A program made the translations under genes and the position numbers. A stretch of DNA of 64,000 nt. Source: an uncultured Collinsella sp. (GTDB taxonomy: Bacteria > Actinomycetota > Coriobacteriia > Coriobacteriales > Coriobacteriaceae). The notes below the pieces were generated by a model. The model saw only the letters and a list, made by a program, of their open reading frames with translations. It made no database searches and was not told the origin of the DNA. The DNA is taken from assembly GCA_958445065.1 (NCBI GenBank), contig CAUCQW010000001.1, positions 124,001 to 188,000 on the forward strand, given 5' to 3'. This document shows, piece by piece, positions 26,266 through 35,646 of this stretch (within the stretch, counting starts at the first letter, position 1; each line of letters starts with the position of its first letter).

Positions 26266-26808
26266 TGTCTAGTAATGAATAAAGTTTACAGCATCCGGAC
26301 TAACCATCGCGAAGTTACATCTCAAGCTTGGATATTTAGTTTGCACGGCTGGCATACAGCTGACGTTCACCCGGAGCCCCCATCTGCCATCGCGAGATAC
26401 AAATCCGCTGCGGCTCTCGCCCAATTGCGCGGTGCATAAGACTTCGACGCCATTCTAATCGGACAAAACTGCTCCAACTATCCCCCCCCATCCCAACGAT
26501 AGCCTTAATCTTTGGCACTAGCTTAAGGAAACGCGGTCTGGGTTGATACAGGCGAGGCCAACATGCAGCAGCGACGCGACGCCGGACGCTAGCAATAAAT
26601 AGGCGCCGAGACCCATGTCGGCCCAAAAGCCAGGCGCAATAACAGCGGCGTGCTTCTTGATATTCAGCGGTGCTCAAGCGAGCAAATATTCATGAAATAG
26701 GAGGAATCGACAATACCAAAATCGGCACTTATATCCAACTTCACGCAAAAGCCGAACAAAAGCCCTTGATTATCAACTTCATCCGAACAAAAGCCAGCCA
26801 AGTATCAC
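26266..26808. other. 543-nt gap without a recognised gene
   Basis: The centre is GC-richer than its surroundings. A minus-strand frame at 26336-26677 gives 113 residues rich in Arg with no family resemblance, and another frame gives a short hydrophobic stretch (AYLLLASGVASLLHVGLACI) ended by stops. This may be a decayed gene or a shadow. A hairpin-like GGGCCGACATGGGTCTCGGC near 26610-26630 resembles the terminator at 22064. Confidence 0.45.
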
Positions 26809-27954
26809 TTAGCAAATACAAAACGCCTTCTCGACATCCATAGCAGTGGCATCCCAGTTATATCGATTTTCAACAAGCGCCCTAGAGTTTCGAGACTGAA
26901 GAGAAAGCAGCTTTCGATCATCAAAAAGCCTGCATAATGCCGAAACCACCTCATCAGATGCCATGGACCGAATTATTGTGCCGTAGCTATCATCTAAGAT
27001 AAGCTCGCGTGCCCCGCCCACGTCTGTTACCACTGCAGGCGTTCCGCAGGCTGAAGCTTCAAGAAGTACCGTTGAAAAGCCTTCGGAACGAGTTGGAAGA
27101 CAAAGCACATCTGCTTGCTGGAGTAAGGAGGAAATATCCTCTGTGTTACATCTCCCAAGCCAAAACAAGTTAGACGAACAAGCTTCCTTGACCTCATTAG
27201 CCAGCGGACCATCCCCTGCAAGAACAAAACAAATATCACGCTTGGTAATATCTTTTGTGCGAGCCGCCTCAATAATTGAATAAATTCCCTTTTCAGGAAT
27301 AAGCCGCCCGACAAAAGCTACAACCAAAGATGACTGAGGGATACCTAATTCAGATCGGAAATCTCTCCCCGAAGAAATACTCCTATAGAATGAGGCATTG
27401 ATTGAGTTTGAAATTACGCCTTTTGCAGTGATATTAAAGTGCTGAAGCCATTCAACACTTTTAGAAGAAATCCCATAGAAATCAGGTTCAAACGACTTTA
27501 CGCGATCAGTAATCCAATCTTCATATCGGCGAACAAAATAATCAAGAAATGGCTGATTGAAAGAGAGATACGCTGAGCCGTGGTCGAGAACAACAGCCTT
27601 AGCACTATGATCCGCAGCAAACTTCAGCCCTTCGAGCGAGAGAGGGAAAAGTCTCGTGTTTATCAGAACACCATTCCACTCATAATCATCAAGGGTTTGC
27701 AGGAGTCGGTAATAATCACTGGTTTTTTTGGGAAGAGGAAGTCTTCCATCAAGTAACGGAATGCAAGGAAGACGAATTACCTCCAGGCCGTTTTCGACTG
27801 AATGACCGACTCCCACGCGCATCGAATCATTAGTAACGATAACCACCCTATCGCCGCGTGCAGTCAAGGCGTGAGCGAGACCATCGACAAAATTACCAAT
27901 TCCACTAAGTTGCGGGTGATAATGGTGAGTGAAAATACAAATAGAGGAGCTCAT
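26809..27954 (-). CDS. GT4-type (GT-B fold) glycosyltransferase
   Basis: 381 residues. N-terminal Rossmann domain: CIFTHHYHPQLSGIGNFVDG, which contains the acceptor-side glycine loop. C-terminal domain: VVAFVGRLIPEKGIYSIIEA, FVLAGDGPL, LCLPTRSEGFSTVLLEASACG and the retaining-enzyme E-x7-E arrangement in that last stretch. It uses a nucleotide sugar and adds to a lipid-linked or oligosaccharide acceptor; sugar unknown. I chose ATG 27954 with GAGG 7 nt upstream (an in-frame GTG is at 27957). It is in an AT-rich minus-strand run with licD, the flippase and a GT2. Confidence 0.88.
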   Translation of the reverse strand: MSSSICIFTHHYHPQLSGIGNFVDGLAHALTARGDRVVIVTNDSMRVGVGHSVENGLEVIRLPCIPLLDGRLPLPKKTSDYYRLLQTLDDYEWNGVLINTRLFPLSLEGLKFAADHSAKAVVLDHGSAYLSFNQPFLDYFVRRYEDWITDRVKSFEPDFYGISSKSVEWLQHFNITAKGVISNSINASFYRSISSGRDFRSELGIPQSSLVVAFVGRLIPEKGIYSIIEAARTKDITKRDICFVLAGDGPLANEVKEACSSNLFWLGRCNTEDISSLLQQADVLCLPTRSEGFSTVLLEASACGTPAVVTDVGGARELILDDSYGTIIRSMASDEVVSALCRLFDDRKLLSLQSRNSRALVENRYNWDATAMDVEKAFCIC

Positions 27955-27987
27955 CACATAACCTCATCTGATATAGATGTCATATCC

Positions 27988-28848
27988 TTAATTCTGTGCC
28001 GTCCAGACTTCCCCATCTCCAAAGTCGAGCAAGAGCGGAAGATGGGTATGTCGATTATCCGGTGACGGTATTTTTTTCCAATCGCCATACATCGTTGTAA
28101 GATATTTATCCGTCATACGAGGAACAGGGAATTCACTGCCTTCGAAAACCGCACTGCTCAGAGGGAAAATCTCTGAAATAGGCACTGGCGCCATATTCGG
28201 CCAGCTTAACGTCAGACAGTAATCAGAGACCTCACCCGTATTTGAGTCGGCAATACAGGAATCGAACAAATCCTGGTAAGAGCATGCGCCTCGAGAAACC
28301 AGTTGTTCCACCACGTGCATAGCAGAACAACCAATTTGCTCGAGTTGACCAAGGAACCCTTTATGAGGGACAACAATGGAAGAAGAATGATATAAATAGG
28401 CTCTTTTCTGTGCAATTGATGCAGTTCGGACTTGCTTTGCACGAAGGCGTTTATCTGTATAGAGCTGGTCATATGGAAAGATGTCGACAAAAATGCCCAT
28501 CGAACTGGAAGCCTCTCGAGCCTCTTGATTCTCGAAGCGAGTTCCATCGCGATACACCTTAGCAAACATCGCAGCATAGCCAGTAGTATTCCGCGATGTA
28601 TGGAGCGAATATCCTTCCGGTAACCCACCCTCGGCTAAAGAGCAAAAGCGGTCATAATCTGAACGCATCATTCCGATATCTATATCATCATCCCAAGGGA
28701 TAAACCCCCTATGACGCATTGCTCCTAAACATGTTCCACCGTCAAGCCACCACCTGATGCCGTGCTTAGAGCAGAATGCGGCGACAACCTGAAGGATATC
28801 CAATTCAGTGTTTTGAAGCTTTAATAGCGCGTGAGCTTTAGACATCAT
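27988..28848 (-). CDS. licD: LicD family phosphotransferase (phosphocholine transferase-like)
   Basis: 286 residues. The LicD core is plain: WWLDGGTCLGAMRHRGFIPW followed by DDDIDIGMMRSDYDRF, a nucleotidyltransferase-fold active site with clustered Asp, then FVDIFPYDQLY. LicD enzymes transfer phosphocholine (or another phosphorylated group) from its CDP-form to a teichoic acid or glycan. The choline kinase/cytidylyltransferase and transporter genes at 35647-38363, and six choline-binding-type repeat proteins nearby, make phosphocholine the best guess here (inference). Start at ATG 28848 or the adjacent ATG 28845; the longer frame to 28956 overlaps the flippase gene. Start and flippase stop are 4 nt apart. 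Confidence 0.87.
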   Translation of the reverse strand: MMSKAHALLKLQNTELDILQVVAAFCSKHGIRWWLDGGTCLGAMRHRGFIPWDDDIDIGMMRSDYDRFCSLAEGGLPEGYSLHTSRNTTGYAAMFAKVYRDGTRFENQEAREASSSMGIFVDIFPYDQLYTDKRLRAKQVRTASIAQKRAYLYHSSSIVVPHKGFLGQLEQIGCSAMHVVEQLVSRGACSYQDLFDSCIADSNTGEVSDYCLTLSWPNMAPVPISEIFPLSSAVFEGSEFPVPRMTDKYLTTMYGDWKKIPSPDNRHTHLPLLLDFGDGEVWTAQN

Positions 28849-28852
28849 CGGC

Positions 28853-30097
28853 CTATCTCTTTTCCCCGAACCATTGTTGCGTCTGTTTCCCCAAAACAGA
28901 AGACTGATAAATAAGGCAAATGGCATTGGATATAAGCGCCGATACAGTAGGGCCATTTAAGCCAAACAGCATTTGCGCAGGAGCCATAACAGCGGCAGCA
29001 CTAATTAAGGACAGCATGCTGCCAACAAATACCCCTCGGTAATTATCAAGAGAAACCAACAAATCGTTGACAAACCAAGCGATGCCAGTCAAAAAGGCAC
29101 AAGCCAACATAGGCTGAAGGAGATCGGTATGTTTAGCTATTCCAGCGCCATAAAACAGTGACAGCAATAATTTACCGAAAAAGAAAAGGGCAACTGAAGA
29201 TATGACACCGACAAAAAAGATGCCAGCAAGTATTTTACCTATGAGCGAAAAAAAGGACTTTTCTCTAGAATGGTAACGCTCTACTAGATAACCTAATAAA
29301 GGATTATAAATATAGGTCGCACCCATTTGGATAATTGCCACAGGTGCAGCAACTGATGCATAAATACCCAGAGCAGAATCTCCGAATGAATAAGATAAAT
29401 ACTGCCTGGGAATATTCGGCGCCGCAGAAGCAGCAATGCCGCCCAGAACGATGGGCAAACAGCTACATAGGAAGGCTCTGACCTTCGCTCGGCTAATTCC
29501 AAGCTTGATTGCAGAAATCCGATTTGATCTTGGATAATCGTAAATAACTCCGATGCCTATTGTCACTACCGTCATAAGCAACAGTGCACCTTCGAGGCTA
29601 TTAAAAAATCCAAAGACAAGAATGAATGAAAGGAGAGAGCCGATGCCCTGCATTATGAGGGATTTCCCAATATAGTCCATCCTATGACCAACCTGATCAT
29701 TAGCATGCATGACATCAATGACTAAGCCAGCGGTTTTATAGAGAGCATACAGAAGAATAGCGGGCACCGTACCAATACGACACGTTGCAATGGAATAGAC
29801 GGCTAACATTGCAAACGCTATAAAAGTAGTAAAGAAACGAAAAGTCAGGTATTCACCAGCAGAGTTTTTCCTTTCAACATCTGCAATTTGCACCGTGTAC
29901 ATCCTGTATTGGGCTAATTGAGAAAACATGTTGAAAATAGACATAGCCAGCGAATAAATGCCTGCAGCACTATATCCATCAGACAGCCGAACGACCAAAA
30001 TGGTGATAAGCCACTGACAGCCTAAATTAGTCAACGAACCGACGGTATTCCAGAACATATTATGTTTAATCGAAAGAGTCTTCTCTGTGGCCTTCAC
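28853..30097 (-). CDS. Wzx-like oligosaccharide flippase (MATE/MOP superfamily)
   Basis: 414 residues with about 12 to 14 hydrophobic helices spread over the whole length and few charges inside them. N-terminal NMFWNTVGSLTNLGCQWL is typical for polysaccharide flippases. The job would be to turn lipid-linked repeat units to the outer face of the membrane. A Wzm/Wzt-type exporter is present in the same window, so either two glycans are made or one route serves a different lipid-linked product. GTG start at 30097 with only a weak upstream AAGGG; the start is uncertain by a few codons. Confidence 0.87.
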   Translation of the reverse strand: MKATEKTLSIKHNMFWNTVGSLTNLGCQWLITILVVRLSDGYSAAGIYSLAMSIFNMFSQLAQYRMYTVQIADVERKNSAGEYLTFRFFTTFIAFAMLAVYSIATCRIGTVPAILLYALYKTAGLVIDVMHANDQVGHRMDYIGKSLIMQGIGSLLSFILVFGFFNSLEGALLLMTVVTIGIGVIYDYPRSNRISAIKLGISRAKVRAFLCSCLPIVLGGIAASAAPNIPRQYLSYSFGDSALGIYASVAAPVAIIQMGATYIYNPLLGYLVERYHSREKSFFSLIGKILAGIFFVGVISSVALFFFGKLLLSLFYGAGIAKHTDLLQPMLACAFLTGIAWFVNDLLVSLDNYRGVFVGSMLSLISAAAVMAPAQMLFGLNGPTVSALISNAICLIYQSSVLGKQTQQWFGEKR

Positions 30098-30141
30098 AAA
30101 TATAAGCGCCCTTCTAAACCTGTCGAAATGAGGATACGGAG

Positions 30142-31107
30142 CTATCTCGCAGCTTTAAGTTCTTTTAAAATCAAAATAAACAGCCAATTCGGCATAAGAC
30201 GTATAATGATATCTGCTTTAGCGATAGACGGGCAAGCTCGTCGGTATTTAAGTAAACCAATTATGGAGCGCCGCTCCCTTGCTTCAGCGAACCCCAATAT
30301 TTCCTTTAGATGCGGTGAATCGGGAAATCTATCGGCAAATCGCCTAGCAGTATCAACCCTGTTTTTAACTCTTGTCGAATACCAATCATCTTTTGAAGAA
30401 ACACCTGCAAGGAATCCAGTTTCGTTACCACCATGTCGACGATACTTAACCAAAGGAGTCATAGTAAAGCTGCACTTCCCCAGTTCACTGCAACCCAATG
30501 TCAACCACAAGTCATGTGCAGTCGATTCCGGAAAGGGAATCATCGACTTCGCCGCACTCGCATCTAACATGAGAGCCATACCAATGCCGTAACATACGCT
30601 TGCGGCCTGTACAGTAATATCCTCTCCAGAGCACCAATTTACTTCCGGCGAATTAGGATGAGCTTTCCTATAACTCTTTACCAGAATATTTCCGTTTTCG
30701 TCAATTACCGATCTATCACAAACATCTAGAATTGAGCCTTCTTCAAGCATATGGTTGAGCGAAACTTCAACTCTATTAGGCTCCCAAATATCATCCTGAT
30801 CGCAAAGTACTACGTAATCCCCTTCCGCCAAGGAGAGCAGCGCCTCGAACGATTTGACATAACCGAGATTATTATCACCGTGATAATACCGATAGGCGTT
30901 TTTCGTTATATGCGCTTGGATAAACCGCTCTAATGAATCCGATTCAGGGCAGTCATTTCTAACTAGAAGCGTAAGCGGAAACGTTTGTTTATCTATCGAA
31001 TCAAGTTGTTCCGCGAAAAACTTAAGATCGGGTTTATAAGCTGAGAGAAGTACGCATACGCCAATATCATTTCCCATTTCTATTTCCAAAAATCCTCCCA
31101 AATTCAT
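30142..31107 (-). CDS. GT2 glycosyltransferase (rhamnosyltransferase-like)
   Basis: 321 residues. GT-A motifs: VCVLLSAYKPDLKFFAEQLD, LLVRNDCPESDS, NLGYVKSFEALLSLA, VVLCDQDDIWEPNRV (DxD metal site) and a later DLWLTLG region. The overall pattern resembles RgpB/WbbL-type inverting transferases that use dTDP-rhamnose, and dTDP-rhamnose is made in this window; the donor is still an inference. ATG 31107 has only a weak ribosome-binding site; ATG 31077 (MGNDIGVCV) is an alternative start. It is the first gene of the minus-strand run down to 25100. Confidence 0.85.
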   Translation of the reverse strand: MNLGGFLEIEMGNDIGVCVLLSAYKPDLKFFAEQLDSIDKQTFPLTLLVRNDCPESDSLERFIQAHITKNAYRYYHGDNNLGYVKSFEALLSLAEGDYVVLCDQDDIWEPNRVEVSLNHMLEEGSILDVCDRSVIDENGNILVKSYRKAHPNSPEVNWCSGEDITVQAASVCYGIGMALMLDASAAKSMIPFPESTAHDLWLTLGCSELGKCSFTMTPLVKYRRHGGNETGFLAGVSSKDDWYSTRVKNRVDTARRFADRFPDSPHLKEILGFAEARERRSIIGLLKYRRACPSIAKADIIIRLMPNWLFILILKELKAAR

Positions 31108-31135
31108 TGCTTAAAGATTATCAAAGCACCCTCAG

Positions 31136-31154
31136 TTAAAAGAAACTCTTTTAA
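31136..31154. repeat. Short AT-rich inverted repeat
   Basis: TTAAAAGA and TCTTTTAA separated by 3 nt, between the L,D-transpeptidase gene and the GT2 gene. It could be a weak terminator for the former or an operator for the latter. Confidence 0.4.
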
Positions 31155-31197
31155 AAATAGAGTATTTATCCCTGTCTCTTAAAACGAGTGCCTAATA

Positions 31198-33267
31198 TCA
31201 ATAAGTAACAACCTTTGTTCCATAAGGAATGTTATCGTAAATCCATTTTGCATTCTGAATCTCAAGGCGTACGCATCCAGCAGAGGATGGAACGCCCATC
31301 GTGGGATCCATCACGCGGTTGCTGTTGACGTAGTAGGGTGAGGAATGGAATAAGTAATCACCATAGAACTGCGTGTAGTAATAGCAAGTATATCCATGCC
31401 CAAAGGAGTATCCCTTACCGTAGACTTGATACTCCCCTATCACCGTAGGCGTGCTAGCTTTTCCCGTCGAACATACATATCGACGGTTTAAGGACCAGTT
31501 ATTCCAGGATCCAGTGTAAATACTCGTAACGCAACGTGATGTATCGACAAGTATCAGCCAATTTGTATTGCTTGAATAACTTTGAGCCTTAGCATCCATA
31601 TAGTCTGACACCCACGCGCCGTTGGCCATGAAGTAATTCCAGGATCCGTCCACAACGCGCCAGCCAGTAGCCATGGCGCCACTAGCGTCAAGCCAATACC
31701 AGGTACCCCCCAGGTTAAGCCACCCTGTTTGCATATAACCAGACGAATTCAAGTAATACCAAGATCCGTTAACGGAAACCCAGCCGGTTTTCATAACGTA
31801 GGTAGATGGGTCCAAATAGAACCAGGAGCCATCCTTGTACAGCCAGCCAGATCGTGCATAGCCAGCGGTCTCATCAAAGAAGTACCATTTTCCGTTAACG
31901 TTCTTCCATCCAGCGCAGGGGGAGCCATCGGTTGGATCAGCATAGAACTTGCACCCTCCAAGCGTCACAAACCCGTAAGCTTCGGCTAATTCACCATCAC
32001 CGTTTGTTGTAAATAGCTTTCCACTACGCAACGCTCCACACAATGAGCAATCAGAACCAGCAAAAGCCTTAGACGGCTCATCCTGGACCGAGCCCTGGAC
32101 ATCTACCCATTCACGACAAGCAACAGCGCCTGAAGCTTTTGCATAATAGCTTTTCCCATTTACAGAAAAATGACCTAGCAGCATTTTACCGTCGGCGGCA
32201 GGATCGAGATAATAGTATTGGCTATTGTCCTTCAGCCATCCCGCCTTTACAATGCCCGACGCATGAGAAGGCTCAGCGTAATACCGGTCTCCATCGCTCA
32301 TAAACCAGCCGAGTGACAGCGCTCCCGTTGAAGAAAAATGATATTGATTGGATCCGATGACAAAAAAGCCGGTAGCCATTCTATTGTCATTTGCGACATC
32401 GAGCCAATACCAAACGCCATTCACCAAACGCCAGCCCGATGCAAGTGCGCCGGAACCGTCAGCGTAATACCAGTCCGTCCCATCAAACGCCCAACCAACA
32501 GCCATTGCGCCGGAATCCGATAAATAGTAACGAGACGAACCGACAGAAACGATTCCTCTAGACATAACACCATCATTGGCGGGATCAAGCCAATACCAGT
32601 TATTGCCAGTTTGAAGCCAGCCGGTTAAGACTTCACCATTGCTACCCCAATACCATAAACCGTTATCAAGGCACCATCCATTAATCAGTCCATAGGTTCC
32701 AAGAAGATAAGGGTGCCCATCAATAACACGTCGACCAGTAGCCATAGAACAACTGTTAAGGGAGTCAAACCAGTACCATTGGTCTCCAATAAACTGCCAG
32801 CCACTTGCCAAAGCGCCTGACGGACCCGCGTAATACCACTTATTTTCAGTAAAAATCCAGCCGCAGCTCATTGCGCCGTCACGAGCGGGGTCCAAGTAGT
32901 ACAGCGAGTCGTCAATATTCTGCATTCCGGTCAAACGACAGCCATCTAGATAGTAATACCAGGACAAACCGTTCCATTGCCATCCAGATAGTTGTTCTGC
33001 AGTCGACGGGTCATGGCTTTCGACAACCTGTAGGCTCGAATCTTCCGTTGTTTTGCCGGCACAATCGCTGGAGTCTTGAGAGCAACCGCCACCGACCAAT
33101 GCTCCCGGCCCTCCTGTCGAGTCGCGCTCTACGACACCGTTATCCGCCCCCTCTTCCACGGCATAAGCAGTGCAAGAAAATGCGGGGGCTGTAACTGAGA
33201 GTAAGGCGGAAAATAGCATCAAGCCAATTACTCGCCAGCAAATTCGATGATCAATCCGAGCATTCAT
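31198..33267 (-). CDS. Secreted choline-binding-type repeat protein with L,D-transpeptidase (YkuD) domain
   Basis: 689 residues. Signal peptide at 1-~36 (hydrophobic core VIGLMLFSALLSVTAPAFS), a low-complexity linker, then about twenty ~20-residue repeats of the type GW...(G)WYYLD..G.M.TGW over roughly residues 90-560. The C-terminal ~125 residues are a YkuD domain: LFHSSPYY and SAGCVRLEIQNAKWIYD with the catalytic Cys, and the His in FHSS. YkuD enzymes form 3-3 crosslinks or attach proteins in peptidoglycan. The repeats should tether it to phosphocholine-decorated polymers (inference). GGGGGCC precedes the ATG. First of six such genes; AT-rich. Confidence 0.9.
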   Translation of the reverse strand: MNARIDHRICWRVIGLMLFSALLSVTAPAFSCTAYAVEEGADNGVVERDSTGGPGALVGGGCSQDSSDCAGKTTEDSSLQVVESHDPSTAEQLSGWQWNGLSWYYYLDGCRLTGMQNIDDSLYYLDPARDGAMSCGWIFTENKWYYAGPSGALASGWQFIGDQWYWFDSLNSCSMATGRRVIDGHPYLLGTYGLINGWCLDNGLWYWGSNGEVLTGWLQTGNNWYWLDPANDGVMSRGIVSVGSSRYYLSDSGAMAVGWAFDGTDWYYADGSGALASGWRLVNGVWYWLDVANDNRMATGFFVIGSNQYHFSSTGALSLGWFMSDGDRYYAEPSHASGIVKAGWLKDNSQYYYLDPAADGKMLLGHFSVNGKSYYAKASGAVACREWVDVQGSVQDEPSKAFAGSDCSLCGALRSGKLFTTNGDGELAEAYGFVTLGGCKFYADPTDGSPCAGWKNVNGKWYFFDETAGYARSGWLYKDGSWFYLDPSTYVMKTGWVSVNGSWYYLNSSGYMQTGWLNLGGTWYWLDASGAMATGWRVVDGSWNYFMANGAWVSDYMDAKAQSYSSNTNWLILVDTSRCVTSIYTGSWNNWSLNRRYVCSTGKASTPTVIGEYQVYGKGYSFGHGYTCYYYTQFYGDYLFHSSPYYVNSNRVMDPTMGVPSSAGCVRLEIQNAKWIYDNIPYGTKVVTY

Positions 33268-33309
33268 TTCAGGCCCCCAACCGGTACCGACTGTCTTGCA
33301 GGGAATCTA

Positions 33310-35481
33310 TTAAATAAACGGACGAGCTGCGCCGATTACATTTCCCCTTGCGCTAATAGGATGAATTCCGACACCTTGATGAGGCCAGGAATCAATCATC
33401 AAACCGCCGCCAAGTGCAATTGCAATATGACCGCGGTAATAAATCACATCGCCGCGTTGAATCGAGCTCGTGCTCACGGGCATAAAGATATTGCTTCGAT
33501 ACCAATTCATGGAATTATAGGTTTGGCTTGGATCCCAGCGATGGTTATAAGGGTTGTAAACACCCATATCCATGCCAGTAGCATAAAGGCACTGCAAGAC
33601 AAAACCAGAGCAATCAACAGCTCCACCGGGAGCGGTAGACCAAGGCTCAATATATTGCGTACCAATATACTCATAGGCGCGCTGGATAAAGGCGTTCACG
33701 CAATCTTCCCGCGTTGCTTCGACAGAAATGCGAGAAGGGGTCACATAGGTAAAGTATCCGGTGCAATAGCTAGGCAGCCGAACAGTCCAAGAACTGACCT
33801 GAGGATACTGGGATGGATTTTGCCAGCCAACTTTGTCGCACTGTCCATCACTCCAGAAAACTCGACGAACGCCATCGATGGTCCTTGCGCCCGTTGCCAT
33901 AGCGCCGCTGCCGTCTAACCAATACCACTTACCCGAATCTTTAAGCCAGCCAACATGCATGCTTCCATTGGGCTCAAGGTAATACCATGTTCCATTCAGG
34001 CATTTCCAACCAGTTGCCATTTTTCCGTCAGCGTTTAGGTAATACCATGCACCGCCAGTAAAAACCCATCCGGTCTTCATCACGCCAGAATCGGCACCAA
34101 GCCAATACCAATCGCCGTCAATCTGCAGCCATCCAAGATGAATGGCACCCGTTCCGGGCTCAGCGTAAAACCTAAGATTTGCGACATTAACCCAGCCGGA
34201 CGCAACCTGCCAACCATCAGCTCCAGCGGTTTTTAGGATAGTGCCGTTTTCGCGAATCACATCCTTGCAAAGATATCCATTATCATTAGCGTATCTTTGA
34301 ACGCCGTCATTAACGGTAACCCAGCTTGAAACCACAAGCCTACCGCTCTGGTTTGCAAAACAATCGTTGCCGCCCACCTCAAATAAGCCCGTTTTCATGA
34401 GATGGCTAACAGGGTCCAGGTAATACCAGCTCGTGCCCTCTTTATACCAGCCAGAAATAAGTGCACCAGATTGGGAGGCGAAATACCAGCCGTCCTCGAC
34501 CTGAGCCCAACCAACAGCCATAGCCCCGTTAGGCTTTAAATAATAAGCTGCATTGCCAAGGTCTAAATACCCAACGGACATCTTACCATCGGAGGCTGGG
34601 TCGAGATAATACCAAGCGCCGTTAAAGAGTTTCCAGCCAGTGGCCGCAATACCGTTAGAGCAGTAATACCAATCTGCTCCGTCTTTGTACCATCCATTTG
34701 CGAGGCCATAGTCACCAAAAATGTAGGTTCTTCCATCAATCTTTTGACGACCCTTAAACATGATGAACGTCTGTGGGTCAAAATAATAGCGAGCCCCACC
34801 TATCGTTTGCCATGACGAAGCAAGGGCACCCGATGAATAAGCCCAGTACCAATTCCCATCAACGAGAATCCAGCCGGTTTTCATAGCACCAGTGGCATCT
34901 AAATAGTATTTCCCGCTCCCGAGGTCGACAAAACCAACCTGCATTATATGGGTGACAGGATCCAGGTAATACCATGTGCCGTCTTGATAAAACCAATCAG
35001 CAGCTAAATCGCCTCGAGCATTGGCATAAAACCAATTTCCATCTGAGTTACGTAGCCAGCAGTTCTGATATAGCGCGCCAAAAGGCGTTGCGGCATTGCC
35101 GTCATTCGCATAAAACGAAGCAGTCGATCCGCCAGCATCGGTCACATTGAAATATCCTGTCTGCATTGCACCATCATTGGCTGGATCAAGCCAATACCAA
35201 TAGCCCCCGCTTTGCAGCCAGCCAGTTTGGTGTTTACCGTTTTTTCCGTAATACCAAACTCCAGACGACTCGTCTCGTTGCCAGCCATCTTTTATGACGG
35301 AAAAATTATCAGGTTGCAAATCATCGGAAACCACAGAAGAAAAATCCGCTTTTGACTCAATACTCTGAGCCTCAACGGAATCCTGTGCAAACGCGACATT
35401 CGCACTCAGGGGCAAGCAGCAAGCAGTGATTAATGACGCAGCAGCACAAACAAGCGTGGCCTTCTTTTCGAATCGATACAT
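33310..35481 (-). CDS. Secreted choline-binding-type repeat protein with NlpC/P60 peptidase domain
   Basis: 723 residues. Signal peptide (core LVCAAASLITACCLPLSANVAFA), an acidic linker, then about twenty GW.....WYYL.....M.TGW repeats to about residue 560. The C-terminal ~140 residues are an NlpC/P60 cysteine peptidase: AVDCSGFVLQCLYATG (catalytic Cys), GDVIYYRGHIAIALGG (catalytic His) and a final polar residue region near IDSWPHQG. Such domains cut peptidoglycan stem peptides. GGGAGGG lies 6 nt before ATG 35481. The promoter lies in the intergenic region shared with the divergent licC-licA gene. Confidence 0.9.
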   Translation of the reverse strand: MYRFEKKATLVCAAASLITACCLPLSANVAFAQDSVEAQSIESKADFSSVVSDDLQPDNFSVIKDGWQRDESSGVWYYGKNGKHQTGWLQSGGYWYWLDPANDGAMQTGYFNVTDAGGSTASFYANDGNAATPFGALYQNCWLRNSDGNWFYANARGDLAADWFYQDGTWYYLDPVTHIMQVGFVDLGSGKYYLDATGAMKTGWILVDGNWYWAYSSGALASSWQTIGGARYYFDPQTFIMFKGRQKIDGRTYIFGDYGLANGWYKDGADWYYCSNGIAATGWKLFNGAWYYLDPASDGKMSVGYLDLGNAAYYLKPNGAMAVGWAQVEDGWYFASQSGALISGWYKEGTSWYYLDPVSHLMKTGLFEVGGNDCFANQSGRLVVSSWVTVNDGVQRYANDNGYLCKDVIRENGTILKTAGADGWQVASGWVNVANLRFYAEPGTGAIHLGWLQIDGDWYWLGADSGVMKTGWVFTGGAWYYLNADGKMATGWKCLNGTWYYLEPNGSMHVGWLKDSGKWYWLDGSGAMATGARTIDGVRRVFWSDGQCDKVGWQNPSQYPQVSSWTVRLPSYCTGYFTYVTPSRISVEATREDCVNAFIQRAYEYIGTQYIEPWSTAPGGAVDCSGFVLQCLYATGMDMGVYNPYNHRWDPSQTYNSMNWYRSNIFMPVSTSSIQRGDVIYYRGHIAIALGGGLMIDSWPHQGVGIHPISARGNVIGAARPFI

Positions 35482-35577
35482 AAGCGACCCTCCCAGATAT
35501 CCTATTTAGTTATTTTAATCCACCTTTCGAGATTGATTTTCGCTACTTTCTGTTCAATCTATGTAGCGAAATACAAT

Positions 35578-35609
35578 TGATTGAACATATCGTTCAATCA
35601 TTCTATTCT
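35578..35609 (+). promoter_or_regulatory. Promoter and palindromic operator of the licCA-licB operon
   Basis: TTGAAC (35581-35586), a 17-nt spacer and TATTCT (35604-35609) make a good sigma-70-type promoter. Its -35 and spacer are covered by an exact inverted repeat, TGATTGAAC at 35578-35586 and GTTCAATCA at 35592-35600, with a 5-nt gap. An extra half-site, GTTCAATC, is at 35552-35559, itself enclosed by CGCTAC and GTAGCG arms. A repressor bound here would block RNA polymerase. The winged-helix domain at the N-terminus of the encoded protein is a candidate ligand. Confidence 0.65.
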
Positions 35610-35646
35610 TTTCCTAAGCAATGAACATCTTAATTGGAGGCCTGTA

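Noticed and set aside
26336..26677. 113-residue minus-strand open frame
   Set aside because: Arg-rich, no recognised domain, and stops in the other frames suggest a non-coding or decayed stretch.
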